Shown here: one piece after another, positions 54,680 to 62,424 of the stretch | Layout of the letters: every line of letters starts with the position of its first letter | Position numbering within the stretch: position 1 is the first letter of the stretch | Source of the DNA: Streptomyces sp. NBC_00440 | GTDB taxonomy: Bacteria > Actinomycetota > Actinomycetes > Streptomycetales > Streptomycetaceae | Reading direction: 5' to 3' | Length of the DNA: 64,000 bases | Assembly (NCBI RefSeq): GCF_036014215.1 | Contig: NZ_CP107921.1 | Coordinates: 2,427,501-2,491,500, forward strand | Notes under the pieces: generated by a model | Seen by the model: the letters and a program-made list of their open reading frames with translations, nothing else | The model's database searches: none | Told to the model about the DNA's origin: nothing | Program-made: the position numbers and the translations under genes

Positions 54680-56086
54680 CTACCCGAGGTGCTGCCCGAA
54701 CGCGGCCTTCGCAGCCGGTGCTCCGGCGCCGATCGGTCCGGCCACCACCGCGGCGTCCGTGACCAGGCCGTCGGGGCGGCCCCGCAGCACCCAGACCGCG
54801 CCGTTCCCGCCGTCCTCGTTCACGGCGGCGGACGCCAGGTCGGCGTAGCCGTTGCCGTTGATGTCGAGCAGCCGGACCGCGCTGCTGAACCGGTCGTCAG
54901 CCTCGGCCGTGCCGGGGACGTTCGCGGTGTCCTGGCTGAAGGCCTGCGCACCACTCCCGGTCAGGCCTGCGGCGCTGCCGCGCAGCAGGGTGACGTAACC
55001 GGCGTCCCGGACGCTGCCCAGGTCCTCGTACGGGGCGCCGACCGCGATGTCGTCGATGCCGTCACCGTCCACGTCCCCGGCCGACAGGGCCGCACCGAAA
55101 CCGTCGCCCGGCTCGGCGCTGCCCGGAACGCCCGGGGTGTCCTGGGTGATCGTGGTCCAGTCCGCCTCCGGGCTGAGCCCGGTGTGCGCGCCGTAGGCGA
55201 CCGTCACCTCACCCGCGTCGCCGCCGGTGTTCCCGAGGACGAGGTCGCCCAGGCCGTCGCCGTTGACGTCGCCGATGGTGACGGCCGCGTGCGAGTCGGC
55301 TGCCGCCTTCACCGGGGTGCCCCGGTCCCCCGGCCCGCCCGCGCCGCCGAGGAACAGCGCGGTGCCGAACCCGCCGTCGCCGGTGTACTCGGTGAACGCG
55401 AGGTCGTCGCGCCCGTCCCCGTTCACATCGCCGGACGCCGCCCCGTACAGGTCGTGGTACTGCTCACCGGTGAAGAGCGAGGTGGTGGCCGGCACCCCGG
55501 TGCGGCTGACCGGGCCGTTCCAGACCAGCCCCTCGGAGCCGGACGGGTCGTCGCCGGCCGGGATTCCGGTGCGGAGCGCCACCAGGTCGGGGTGGCCGTC
55601 ACCGTTGTAGTCCCCGGTCTGCACCAGATTGCCGTGGCCGGGGACCGGGGTGCCGCCGGTCAGGCCGGCCGGGCCGCCCCAGACGATGACCGCGTCGGCG
55701 TTGTGCGGTCCGCCGGCGACCAGGTCCGTGTAGCCGTCGCCGTCCAGGTCGGCCGCCGCGGTGTCGGCGCCGAAGCCCTGACCCGCGGTGGCGTCGCCCG
55801 GGACGCCGGCGGTGGCGCGGCTGACCGTGAGGTGGGACGCGGCCGAGACGCCGTGCGCGGAGCCGTACAGGACAGTGATGTACCCGGCCCCGGCCCGGCC
55901 GCCGACCGTGCCGCCCGGCGCGCCGACCACCAGGTCCTGGTAGCCGTCGCCGTTGAAGTCCTGGTGTGCGGCGGTGGCCGGGGCCGCGGCCACCGCCGCG
56001 GGAGGACCGGCCGGAGCTCCGACGGCCAGCGCGGCGGCGATCCCCGGCACGGTCAGGAGTATGGAGCGCAGACGGGGTGCGTTCAT
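54680..56086 (-). CDS. Secreted FG-GAP beta-propeller protein
   Basis: Protein of 468 residues from the ATG at 56086 with GGAAGG nine bases upstream. A signal peptide (LLTVPGIAAALAVGAPAGPPAAVAAAPATAA) is followed by seven calcium-binding FG-GAP repeats of the DxNGDGxxDLxVG type: DFNGDGYQDL, DLDGDGYTDL, DYNGDGHPDL, DVNGDGRDDL, DVNGDGLGDL, DVDGDGIDDI and DINGNGYADL. They would close a seven-bladed propeller like integrin-alpha or VCBS domains. No catalytic residues seen. Likely binds a surface glycan or protein; its place inside a rhamnose/teichoic-acid locus is suggestive only. Confidence 0.85.
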   Translation of the reverse strand: MNAPRLRSILLTVPGIAAALAVGAPAGPPAAVAAAPATAAHQDFNGDGYQDLVVGAPGGTVGGRAGAGYITVLYGSAHGVSAASHLTVSRATAGVPGDATAGQGFGADTAAADLDGDGYTDLVAGGPHNADAVIVWGGPAGLTGGTPVPGHGNLVQTGDYNGDGHPDLVALRTGIPAGDDPSGSEGLVWNGPVSRTGVPATTSLFTGEQYHDLYGAASGDVNGDGRDDLAFTEYTGDGGFGTALFLGGAGGPGDRGTPVKAAADSHAAVTIGDVNGDGLGDLVLGNTGGDAGEVTVAYGAHTGLSPEADWTTITQDTPGVPGSAEPGDGFGAALSAGDVDGDGIDDIAVGAPYEDLGSVRDAGYVTLLRGSAAGLTGSGAQAFSQDTANVPGTAEADDRFSSAVRLLDINGNGYADLASAAVNEDGGNGAVWVLRGRPDGLVTDAAVVAGPIGAGAPAAKAAFGQHLG

Positions 56087-56211
56087 CGCGAGCAGCCTTC
56101 CGACGGCTTTCCCATGGTTGCTCACCATGACCGGCGGGAGGGGCAGTTGGTTGTACGCGCGGTGGTACGCAGAGGCAGCCGCCCCGGCCGCCGTACGACC
56201 GACGGCCCGCG

Positions 56212-57201
56212 TCAGGCGAGTGCCGCGCGCTCCTTCAGCGGCTCCCACCAGGCGCGGTTGTCGCGGTACCACTGCACGGTCTCCGCGAGCCCGTCCGCGA
56301 AGTCCTTGCGCGGCCGGTACCCGAGTTCCGTACGGATCTTGGCGCAGTCCACCGAGTACCGCCGGTCGTGGCCCTTGCGGTCGGCGACGTACTCGACGCT
56401 GGTGTCCCAGTCGGCCCCGCAGGCCTTGAGCAGCAGCCCGGTGAGTTCCTTGTTGGAGAGCTCGGTGCCGCCGCCGATGTTGTACACCTCGCCCGCGCGG
56501 CCCTTCGTACGGACCAGCTCGATGCCCTGCACATGGTCGTCGATGTGCAGCCAGTCGCGAACGTTGGCCCCGTCGCCGTACAGCGGGACGGACTTGCCGT
56601 CCAGCAGGTTGGTGATGAAGAGCGGGATGACCTTCTCCGGGAAGTGGTGGTGCCCGTAGTTGTTGGAGCAGCGGGTCACCCGCACGTCCAGGCCGTGGGT
56701 GCGGTGGTAGGAGAGCGCGATCAGATCGCTGGACGCCTTGGCCGACGAGTAGGGCGAGTTGGGTTCGAGCGGGTGGGTCTCGGGCCAGGAGCCCTCGTCG
56801 ATCGAGCCGTACACCTCGTCGGTCGAGATGTGCACGAACGTGCCGATGCCGGCCCGGTGCGCCGCGTCGACCAGGGTGTGGGTGCCGAGCACATTGGTCC
56901 GCACGAATTCGGCGCCGCCGTCGATCGACCGGTCGACATGGGACTCGGCGGCGAAGTGCACCACCTGGTCGTGCTCCGCCATCAGCTTGCCGGCCAGCGC
57001 GGGATCGCAGATGTCGCCCTGTACGAAGGAGAATCCGGGGTGGTCCCGGACCTCGTCGAGGTTGGCAGGGTTGCCCGCGTAGGTGAGCTTGTCGAGCACG
57101 GTGACCGTGATGTCGCCCGGGCCCTGGGGGCCGAGGACCGTGCGGACGTAGTGCGAGCCGATGAAGCCGGCGCCGCCGGTCACCAGAATCCTGTTCGTCA
57201 T
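56212..57201 (-). CDS. rfbB: dTDP-glucose 4,6-dehydratase
   Basis: Protein of 329 residues from the ATG at 57201; the frame is open further up but overlaps rfbA. Rossmann motif LVTGGAGFIGSHYVRTV, the catalytic Thr-Asp-Glu in STDEVYGSIDEG near residue 125, and YSSAKASSDLIALSY near 148 with the YxxxK pair. It makes dTDP-4-keto-6-deoxyglucose. The ATG overlaps the rfbA stop, so the two are coupled. Confidence 0.95.
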   Translation of the reverse strand: MTNRILVTGGAGFIGSHYVRTVLGPQGPGDITVTVLDKLTYAGNPANLDEVRDHPGFSFVQGDICDPALAGKLMAEHDQVVHFAAESHVDRSIDGGAEFVRTNVLGTHTLVDAAHRAGIGTFVHISTDEVYGSIDEGSWPETHPLEPNSPYSSAKASSDLIALSYHRTHGLDVRVTRCSNNYGHHHFPEKVIPLFITNLLDGKSVPLYGDGANVRDWLHIDDHVQGIELVRTKGRAGEVYNIGGGTELSNKELTGLLLKACGADWDTSVEYVADRKGHDRRYSVDCAKIRTELGYRPRKDFADGLAETVQWYRDNRAWWEPLKERAALA

Positions 57202-58265
57202 GAAGAGATCTGCACCTTGCTGTGGTCGCCGAGGACGAGTCGGTGGGCTGCTGGGCTGCGGGGCGAGGGTGTCACCTCGACGCCCCGGCCGATCAGCGAG
57301 GCCGCGATCCTGCGGACCCCGGTGATCGACGAGTCGCGCAGGACGATGGAGTACTCGATCTCGCTGTCCTCGATCCGGCACCCCTCGGAGACCGAGGTGT
57401 ACGGACCGATGTACGCGTCGCTGATCACCGTGGACGCGCCGATGATCGCGGGCCCCACGATACGGCTGCGGGTGACCTGGGCGCCCTTCTCGATCCTGAC
57501 GCGTCCGATGATCTCGCTGGCCTCGTCGGCCGTGCCGTCCTCGCAGGGCTCGACGGTCTCCAGGACCGCGCGGTTGACCTCCAGCATGTCGGTGACGTTG
57601 CCGGTGTCCTTCCAGTAGCCGGAGATCGTCGTGGAGTGCACGTCCTGCTGCTGGTCGATCAGCCACTGGATGGCGTGCGTGATCTCCAGCTCGCCGCGCC
57701 GGGAGGGCCCGATGGCGCGGACCGCCTCGTGCACGGCCGGGGTGAAGAGATAGACGCCGACGAGCGCGAGATCGCTCTTGGGGACCTCCGGCTTCTCCTC
57801 CAGCGCGACGACGCGGCCCTCACCGTCGAGTTCGGCCACGCCGAACGCCGTCGGATCGGGGACCTTGGTGAGCAGGATCTGGGCGTCGGGGCGGGCGGCC
57901 CGGAAGCCGTCGACCAGGCCGGTGATGCCCCCGACGATGAAGTTGTCACCGAGGTACATGACGAAGTCCTCGTCGCCGAGGAAGTCGCGGGAGATGAGCA
58001 CGGCGTGGGCCAGGCCACGCGGTGCCTCCTGCGGGATGTAGGTGACCTCGATGCCGAAGCGGGATCCGTCCCCGACGGCCGCGCGGATCTCCTCGGCGGT
58101 GTCACCCACGACGATGCCGACGTCGGTGATGCCCGCGTCGGCGATCGCTTCGAGCCCGTAGAACAGCACCGGCTTGTTGGCGACCGGCACGAGCTGTTTC
58201 GCGGAGGTGTGTGTGATGGGGCGCAGGCGCGTGCCCGCACCGCCGGAAAGGACGAGAGCCTTCAC
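57198..58265 (-). CDS. rfbA: Glucose-1-phosphate thymidylyltransferase, long form
   Basis: Protein of 355 residues starting with GTG, with CAAGGGA ten bases upstream. Nucleotidyltransferase marker LSGGAGTRLRPITHTSAKQL, then YLGDNFIVGG and EEKPEVPKSDLALVG. Residues 250-340 form a left-handed beta-helix repeat (IIGRVRIEKGAQVTRSRIVGPAIIG) not found in the short RmlA enzymes. That matches the RmlA-long/StrD class often linked to deoxysugar pathways. It makes dTDP-glucose from dTTP and glucose 1-phosphate. Coupled to rfbB. Confidence 0.94.
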   Translation of the reverse strand: MKALVLSGGAGTRLRPITHTSAKQLVPVANKPVLFYGLEAIADAGITDVGIVVGDTAEEIRAAVGDGSRFGIEVTYIPQEAPRGLAHAVLISRDFLGDEDFVMYLGDNFIVGGITGLVDGFRAARPDAQILLTKVPDPTAFGVAELDGEGRVVALEEKPEVPKSDLALVGVYLFTPAVHEAVRAIGPSRRGELEITHAIQWLIDQQQDVHSTTISGYWKDTGNVTDMLEVNRAVLETVEPCEDGTADEASEIIGRVRIEKGAQVTRSRIVGPAIIGASTVISDAYIGPYTSVSEGCRIEDSEIEYSIVLRDSSITGVRRIAASLIGRGVEVTPSPRSPAAHRLVLGDHSKVQISS

Positions 58266-58356
58266 GTTGTGGTCCCTTGCGAGCAGTCGGTCTGGCTTGA
58301 TCCGTCCTGTGGGATTTTATCCATCCTCATGTCGCGAAGCCGTAAGTACAAATGCA

Positions 58357-58392
58357 GTACGGCCGCCGCGCGAGGTGCGCGAACGGCCGTAC
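58357..58392 (-). terminator. Hairpin downstream of the TagF-like gene
   Basis: GTACGGCCG pairs with CGGCCGTAC and an inner CGCGC/GCGCG extends the stem. It lies 38 bases past the stop of the gene at 58430. Confidence 0.75.
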
Positions 58393-58429
58393 GAAAGGTT
58401 CGGTACGAAGGGATCGGACCGAGCCGCTG

Positions 58430-60532
58430 TCAGTCGCCGACCGCCGAGTCGACGGGGGTGGCGTCCGAGTCGTTCAGGCCGGGTGCGCCCTCCGGTTCGG
58501 CGGCGCCCGTGCGCTGCGCGACGGCCGCGTTGCGGGCGTCGGCCTTGGCCGTGAGCGCCCGTACAGCAGCGTTGAACTGCTCCATCGAGGTGGGCTCGTC
58601 GGGGCCGAGCAGATACTCCTTCAGCTCCCGGCGGTCGTCGGCCAGCGGGTCGGCCGAGGACTCGGTGATCGCCGTGAGCAGCCGGTCGATCTCCTTGGCG
58701 GAGTTGGAGAGGATCACGGCAGCACGTACTGCGGTGTTCTGCCGCTTGAATTCCTCCGCGCCCAGTTCGGCCGAGTCGGTGACGGCGTAGGGCTTGCCGC
58801 TCGCGATGAAGTCCGAGACGACGCTGGAGATGTCCGAGACCATTCCGTCCGACTCGTTGAAGCAGTCGTACAGGTGCGGCTGGCCGCCGGTGATGACGCG
58901 GTGCTCCCAGTATCCGAAGGTCCGCCAGTAGGTGCGGTTCCACTGGGAGCGCAGGGTGGTCGTCTCGTCCTCGCGCGCCGGGTCGGCCAGCGAGGCCCGC
59001 GACTCCTCGGACTCGTCGGCGTCCGCCGGGCCGCCCTGCGCCAGCTCGTCCAGCCTGGCCTCGATGCGGGTCAGCTCCGCCTGCGCTGCGGCCCGGTCGG
59101 CGGCACCGGCCGCGGCCTGCTCGGTCCAGCGGGGCTCGGCCGCGCGGTCGGCTGCGGCCTTCTCGACCATAGCCGTGATCCGCAGGTGGGCCGCCTTGGC
59201 CTTCGCGCTGCGGGTGCCGGTGAAGGGGTGCGGCTTGTAGAGCACCCGGACCGGCTGCTTGGCGCCGAGCAGCCGCTTGACGATGTTCTCCCCGGCCAGC
59301 AGCAGCGAGGTGTTGCCCGGGTTGTCGTCCCAGCCCTCCCAGGTGGGGGCGTACAGCACGGTCGGGATCTGCTGCTTCGGGGTGCCGGTCCAGCTCTCGA
59401 TGGGGGCCAGCTGGGGGCGGCCCACCTCGACGATGTCCTCGTCGCGCACGCCGACGTCGGCCAGCGCGTAACGGTCCCGGCCGGCTCGGCCCGCGGTCCA
59501 CACCTCGTCGTACGCCTTGCTGTACGGGTTGACGCTGGCGAGCTTGTCGCTGTCGCCGTGCCCGATGAAGACGTGCTTGATGGTCGGGACGCGGAGCATG
59601 TGGATGTTCTTGCCGACGTTCGCCGCGTACAGCGCGACGCGCACGGTGGAGAGGTCCATGTTCATCAGGTGCACACCACCGGGCACGCACACCACGGGCA
59701 CCGTGGTCGATGCGAGCTGGGACACGATGGCGCGCTCACGCAGGATGATCAGCGGGCGCCCCTCGGCCTGGGCCATCGTCTCCAGCCACATGTTCACCTG
59801 ATAGGCGGAGTCCCTGGAGCCCGAGAAGTAGAGGGCGACGGTCGGCCGGTACTCGCGCAGCCAGTCGTCGAGCCCTGCGAGCACCGTGGCGGCGGAGGGG
59901 ACGCGGCGGCCCTTGAGGATGTACGGGACCAGCGCGGCGATGTAGAGGACGGCGAGGCCCAGCGTGATGAAGATGCCGAAGTAGCCGTAGTCGTCGGTGC
60001 CGGTCTTGGCCGCGATCACCAGGCCGACCATCGCGAAGACGTCCAGGTGGAGCATCTTCTCGGCGGCACGGTTCAGCAGCCGGCGCGGCGGGGGCCCGGG
60101 GATCGGGATGGCGCCGAGGTCGACGTTGCGGGTGACCACCGGCATGACGCGGCGCAGCCGGATGAGGGTGGTCAGCGTGCCGTGCGCGGCCTGGAGACCG
60201 TAGAAGAGCAGGAAACAGGCGACGGCGGCGTAGTAGACCCGCTGCTCGGCGAGCTGAAGGCGGGCGAGCAGCAGAATAAGCAGCAGTTCGCGCAGGAGGA
60301 AACGGATCGACAGGCCGGCGCGGACCTTGGCCAGCCGGTTGATGAGATAGCTGCGGCGCTGGTGCAGGAACCAGTCGGACACATAGGTCACGAGGGTGGC
60401 AGCGGCGAAGAACCAGATATTGGGGATCAGCGCTGCGATCATCACGCACGGGTAGCTGAGCCCCATGAAGGCTGCGGCGATCAGCTCGGACCGGCTGCCT
60501 ACGCGCGCCAGTCGAATGGCGGTCGAAATCAC
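58430..60532 (-). CDS. Membrane-anchored CDP-glycerol glycerophosphotransferase-family (TagF/TagB-like) protein
   Basis: Protein of 700 residues starting with GTG. Residues 1-225 contain four to six membrane helices (ELIAAAFMGLSYPCVMIAALIPNIWFF, LLRELLLILLLARL). The catalytic part shows FIGHGDSDKLASVNP near residue 335, VLYAPTWEGWDDNPGN near 395, LYKPHPF near 430, and MVSDISSVVSDFIASGKPYAV near 570. These are the teichoic-acid polymerase signatures; the substrate polyol is not fixed by them. An Ala/Glu-rich helical insert (about 455-525) breaks the GT-B domain. Its neighbour's CDP-polyol enzyme suggests the donor is CDP-ribitol or similar. Confidence 0.88.
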   Translation of the reverse strand: MISTAIRLARVGSRSELIAAAFMGLSYPCVMIAALIPNIWFFAAATLVTYVSDWFLHQRRSYLINRLAKVRAGLSIRFLLRELLLILLLARLQLAEQRVYYAAVACFLLFYGLQAAHGTLTTLIRLRRVMPVVTRNVDLGAIPIPGPPPRRLLNRAAEKMLHLDVFAMVGLVIAAKTGTDDYGYFGIFITLGLAVLYIAALVPYILKGRRVPSAATVLAGLDDWLREYRPTVALYFSGSRDSAYQVNMWLETMAQAEGRPLIILRERAIVSQLASTTVPVVCVPGGVHLMNMDLSTVRVALYAANVGKNIHMLRVPTIKHVFIGHGDSDKLASVNPYSKAYDEVWTAGRAGRDRYALADVGVRDEDIVEVGRPQLAPIESWTGTPKQQIPTVLYAPTWEGWDDNPGNTSLLLAGENIVKRLLGAKQPVRVLYKPHPFTGTRSAKAKAAHLRITAMVEKAAADRAAEPRWTEQAAAGAADRAAAQAELTRIEARLDELAQGGPADADESEESRASLADPAREDETTTLRSQWNRTYWRTFGYWEHRVITGGQPHLYDCFNESDGMVSDISSVVSDFIASGKPYAVTDSAELGAEEFKRQNTAVRAAVILSNSAKEIDRLLTAITESSADPLADDRRELKEYLLGPDEPTSMEQFNAAVRALTAKADARNAAVAQRTGAAEPEGAPGLNDSDATPVDSAVGD

Positions 60533-60661
60533 GAAGAACCTGCTCCAGGGGGTGCCGGTTTTATTCTGGGGGGATTGATTCGATCGGGTGCGATCCGGGG
60601 ATTTCGCGGGATTTCTCCGGATACTTTATTTGGGGAAAATGTGAAGGCGAGGCTTCACGCA

Positions 60662-60705
60662 TTCGGGCCTCTGCGATTCGCGCGACGCGATCACAGAGGC
60701 CCGAA
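60662..60705. terminator. Hairpin downstream of the bifunctional cytidylyltransferase gene
   Basis: TTCGGGCCTCTG pairs perfectly with CAGAGGCCCGAA over twelve bases, with an inner CGATTCGCGCGACGCGAT loop, 29 bases past the stop at 60735. Confidence 0.8.
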
Positions 60706-60734
60706 AAGAAACGTCTACTTATACCGGGGAAGTA

Positions 60735-62240
60735 TTACACATCTTCCTGACGGTCCAGTACTGAGGCCAGCGCCTGCTCGAACCCTGACGCCTCCGCGCT
60801 GGCGTCGCGCGTCGGGTCCTGCTGGCGTACGTCGATGACGTGGCCGGTCAGCTCGGAGAGCAGAACGTCCAGCGAGGTACGGGCCACGGCCTCCGAAGAG
60901 AGCAGGCTGCCCTCGGGCTCCTGGCCGAACGCCTTGGTGCGCATCGGGGTCGCCGTGCGCTCCGGGTTGACGCAGTTGACCCGGACACCGTCACCGGCCC
61001 ACTCGTCCGAGAGGGCCTGGGTGAGATTCACCATGGCCGCCTTGGTGGACGAGTACAGGCTGTATTCGGCGCGACCCCGCGTGTAGCTGCTGGAGGTGTA
61101 GAGCAGCAGCTGGCCCTTGGTCTCCGCCAGGTACTTGTACGAGGCGCGCGCGATCTGCACCGGCGCCAGGTAGTTGACGTTCAGCGCTTCCTGAATGGTG
61201 GTGTTGTCCGTCTCGGCCAGCTTGCCGATGCGCAGCACGCCCGCGGTGTTGATGACGTAGTCGATCCGGCCCGTCTCCGAGTACGCCTTGGAGAGCGCGT
61301 CGTCGACGTGCTCCGGGTTCTCGACGTGCGTACCGGTGGTGGAGCGGCCCAGCGCGTACACCTTCGCACCGTAGGACTCGGCGATGGCGGCGATGTCGGC
61401 GCCGATGCCGTACGAACCGCCGAAGACCACCAGGGTCTTGTCGGTCAGCAGCTCGCGGTAGGCGGCCTCGTCGGCCTGGCGCGGGGCCGCGGTGGAGGCC
61501 AGCTGGAACAGCTTGTCGGTGATGAAGACATCGACGGGCTGGGTGACCTTCATGTTGTACTCGTCGCCCGCGACCACGTAGATCGGCACGTCGGGCAGGT
61601 ACTTGAGCACGACCGAGCAGTCGTCGGTGGCCTGGAAGTTCGGGTCGCCCGCTGCGACGTCGTACGCCCGACGGATCGTGGAGAGCTTGAAGGCCTGCGG
61701 GGTCTGCCCGCGGCGCAGCCGGGAGCGGTCCGGGACCTCGGTGATGAACTCGCCGTCCTCGCCGTGGGTGCGGGTCACGATGATCGTGTCCGCGGACGGG
61801 ATGGCGACGTCGACGGCCTGGTAGCGCTCCAGCGCGTCCACACAGTCCTTGATCACGCGCTGCGAGAGCAGCGGGCGCACGGCGTCGTGGAAGAGGACGT
61901 TGCGGTCCTCACCCTCGGCCAGCCCTTCGCCGAGTGCGGCGATGGCGCGCTCGGTGGTCTCGTTGCGGGTGGAACCGCCCTCGATGATCCGGGTGACCTT
62001 GGTGAGACCGGACTTGGCGACGATCTTCTCGATGTCCGGTACGTAGCCCGGGGCCATCAGCACGATCACGTCGTCGATGGAATCGGCCTGCTGGAAAATC
62101 GTCAGGGTGTGCTCGATCACAGCCTTCCCGGCGATCTTCAGCAGTTGCTTGGGGATCGACAGACCCACGCGCTGGCCGGTACCACCGGCGAGAACGACTG
62201 CTGTAGTCCGGGGCTTGGTTGCTTTGTGCTGCACAGACAC
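60735..62240 (-). CDS. Bifunctional cytidylyltransferase/short-chain reductase (probable CDP-ribitol or CDP-polyol synthesis)
   Basis: Protein of 501 residues from the GTG at 62240 with AAGGTAGG eight bases upstream. An IspD/TarI-like cytidylyltransferase comes first (VVLAGGTGQRVGLSIPKQLLKIAGKAV, HDAVRPLLSQRVIKDCV, RRGQTPQAF, TDDCSVVL). From about residue 260 a short-chain dehydrogenase follows (LVVFGGSYGIGADIAAIAESY, YSLYSSTKAAMVNL with the YxxxK pair). This order matches the Haemophilus Acs1/Bcs1 bifunctional ribulose-5-phosphate reductase/CDP-ribitol pyrophosphorylases. I infer CDP-ribitol or a related CDP-polyol as the product, supplying the TagF-like enzyme. Confidence 0.88.
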   Translation of the reverse strand: MSVQHKATKPRTTAVVLAGGTGQRVGLSIPKQLLKIAGKAVIEHTLTIFQQADSIDDVIVLMAPGYVPDIEKIVAKSGLTKVTRIIEGGSTRNETTERAIAALGEGLAEGEDRNVLFHDAVRPLLSQRVIKDCVDALERYQAVDVAIPSADTIIVTRTHGEDGEFITEVPDRSRLRRGQTPQAFKLSTIRRAYDVAAGDPNFQATDDCSVVLKYLPDVPIYVVAGDEYNMKVTQPVDVFITDKLFQLASTAAPRQADEAAYRELLTDKTLVVFGGSYGIGADIAAIAESYGAKVYALGRSTTGTHVENPEHVDDALSKAYSETGRIDYVINTAGVLRIGKLAETDNTTIQEALNVNYLAPVQIARASYKYLAETKGQLLLYTSSSYTRGRAEYSLYSSTKAAMVNLTQALSDEWAGDGVRVNCVNPERTATPMRTKAFGQEPEGSLLSSEAVARTSLDVLLSELTGHVIDVRQQDPTRDASAEASGFEQALASVLDRQEDV

Positions 62241-62424
62241 AGACGACCTACCTTGCGATGACGAGGGAACGGTGTGATGGTCGCACTCTCCGTGACCGTC
62301 TCGCAAGGTGGACGCCAAGCCTCCACAACCCTTGCGATACCGCGTGTTCACCCTAAGGGCAGGAAAGTGACTTGGATCCCCCCAGCCACTGTGAGTGACC
62401 GACACCACAGGGTGCGAGGGTAAC

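Noticed and set aside
62251..62337. CCTTGCGA/TCGCAAGG repeated three times upstream of the cytidylyltransferase gene, also once before rfbA
   Set aside because: Two of the occurrences are simply the Shine-Dalgarno sequences of the two genes, so a shared operator is not supported.
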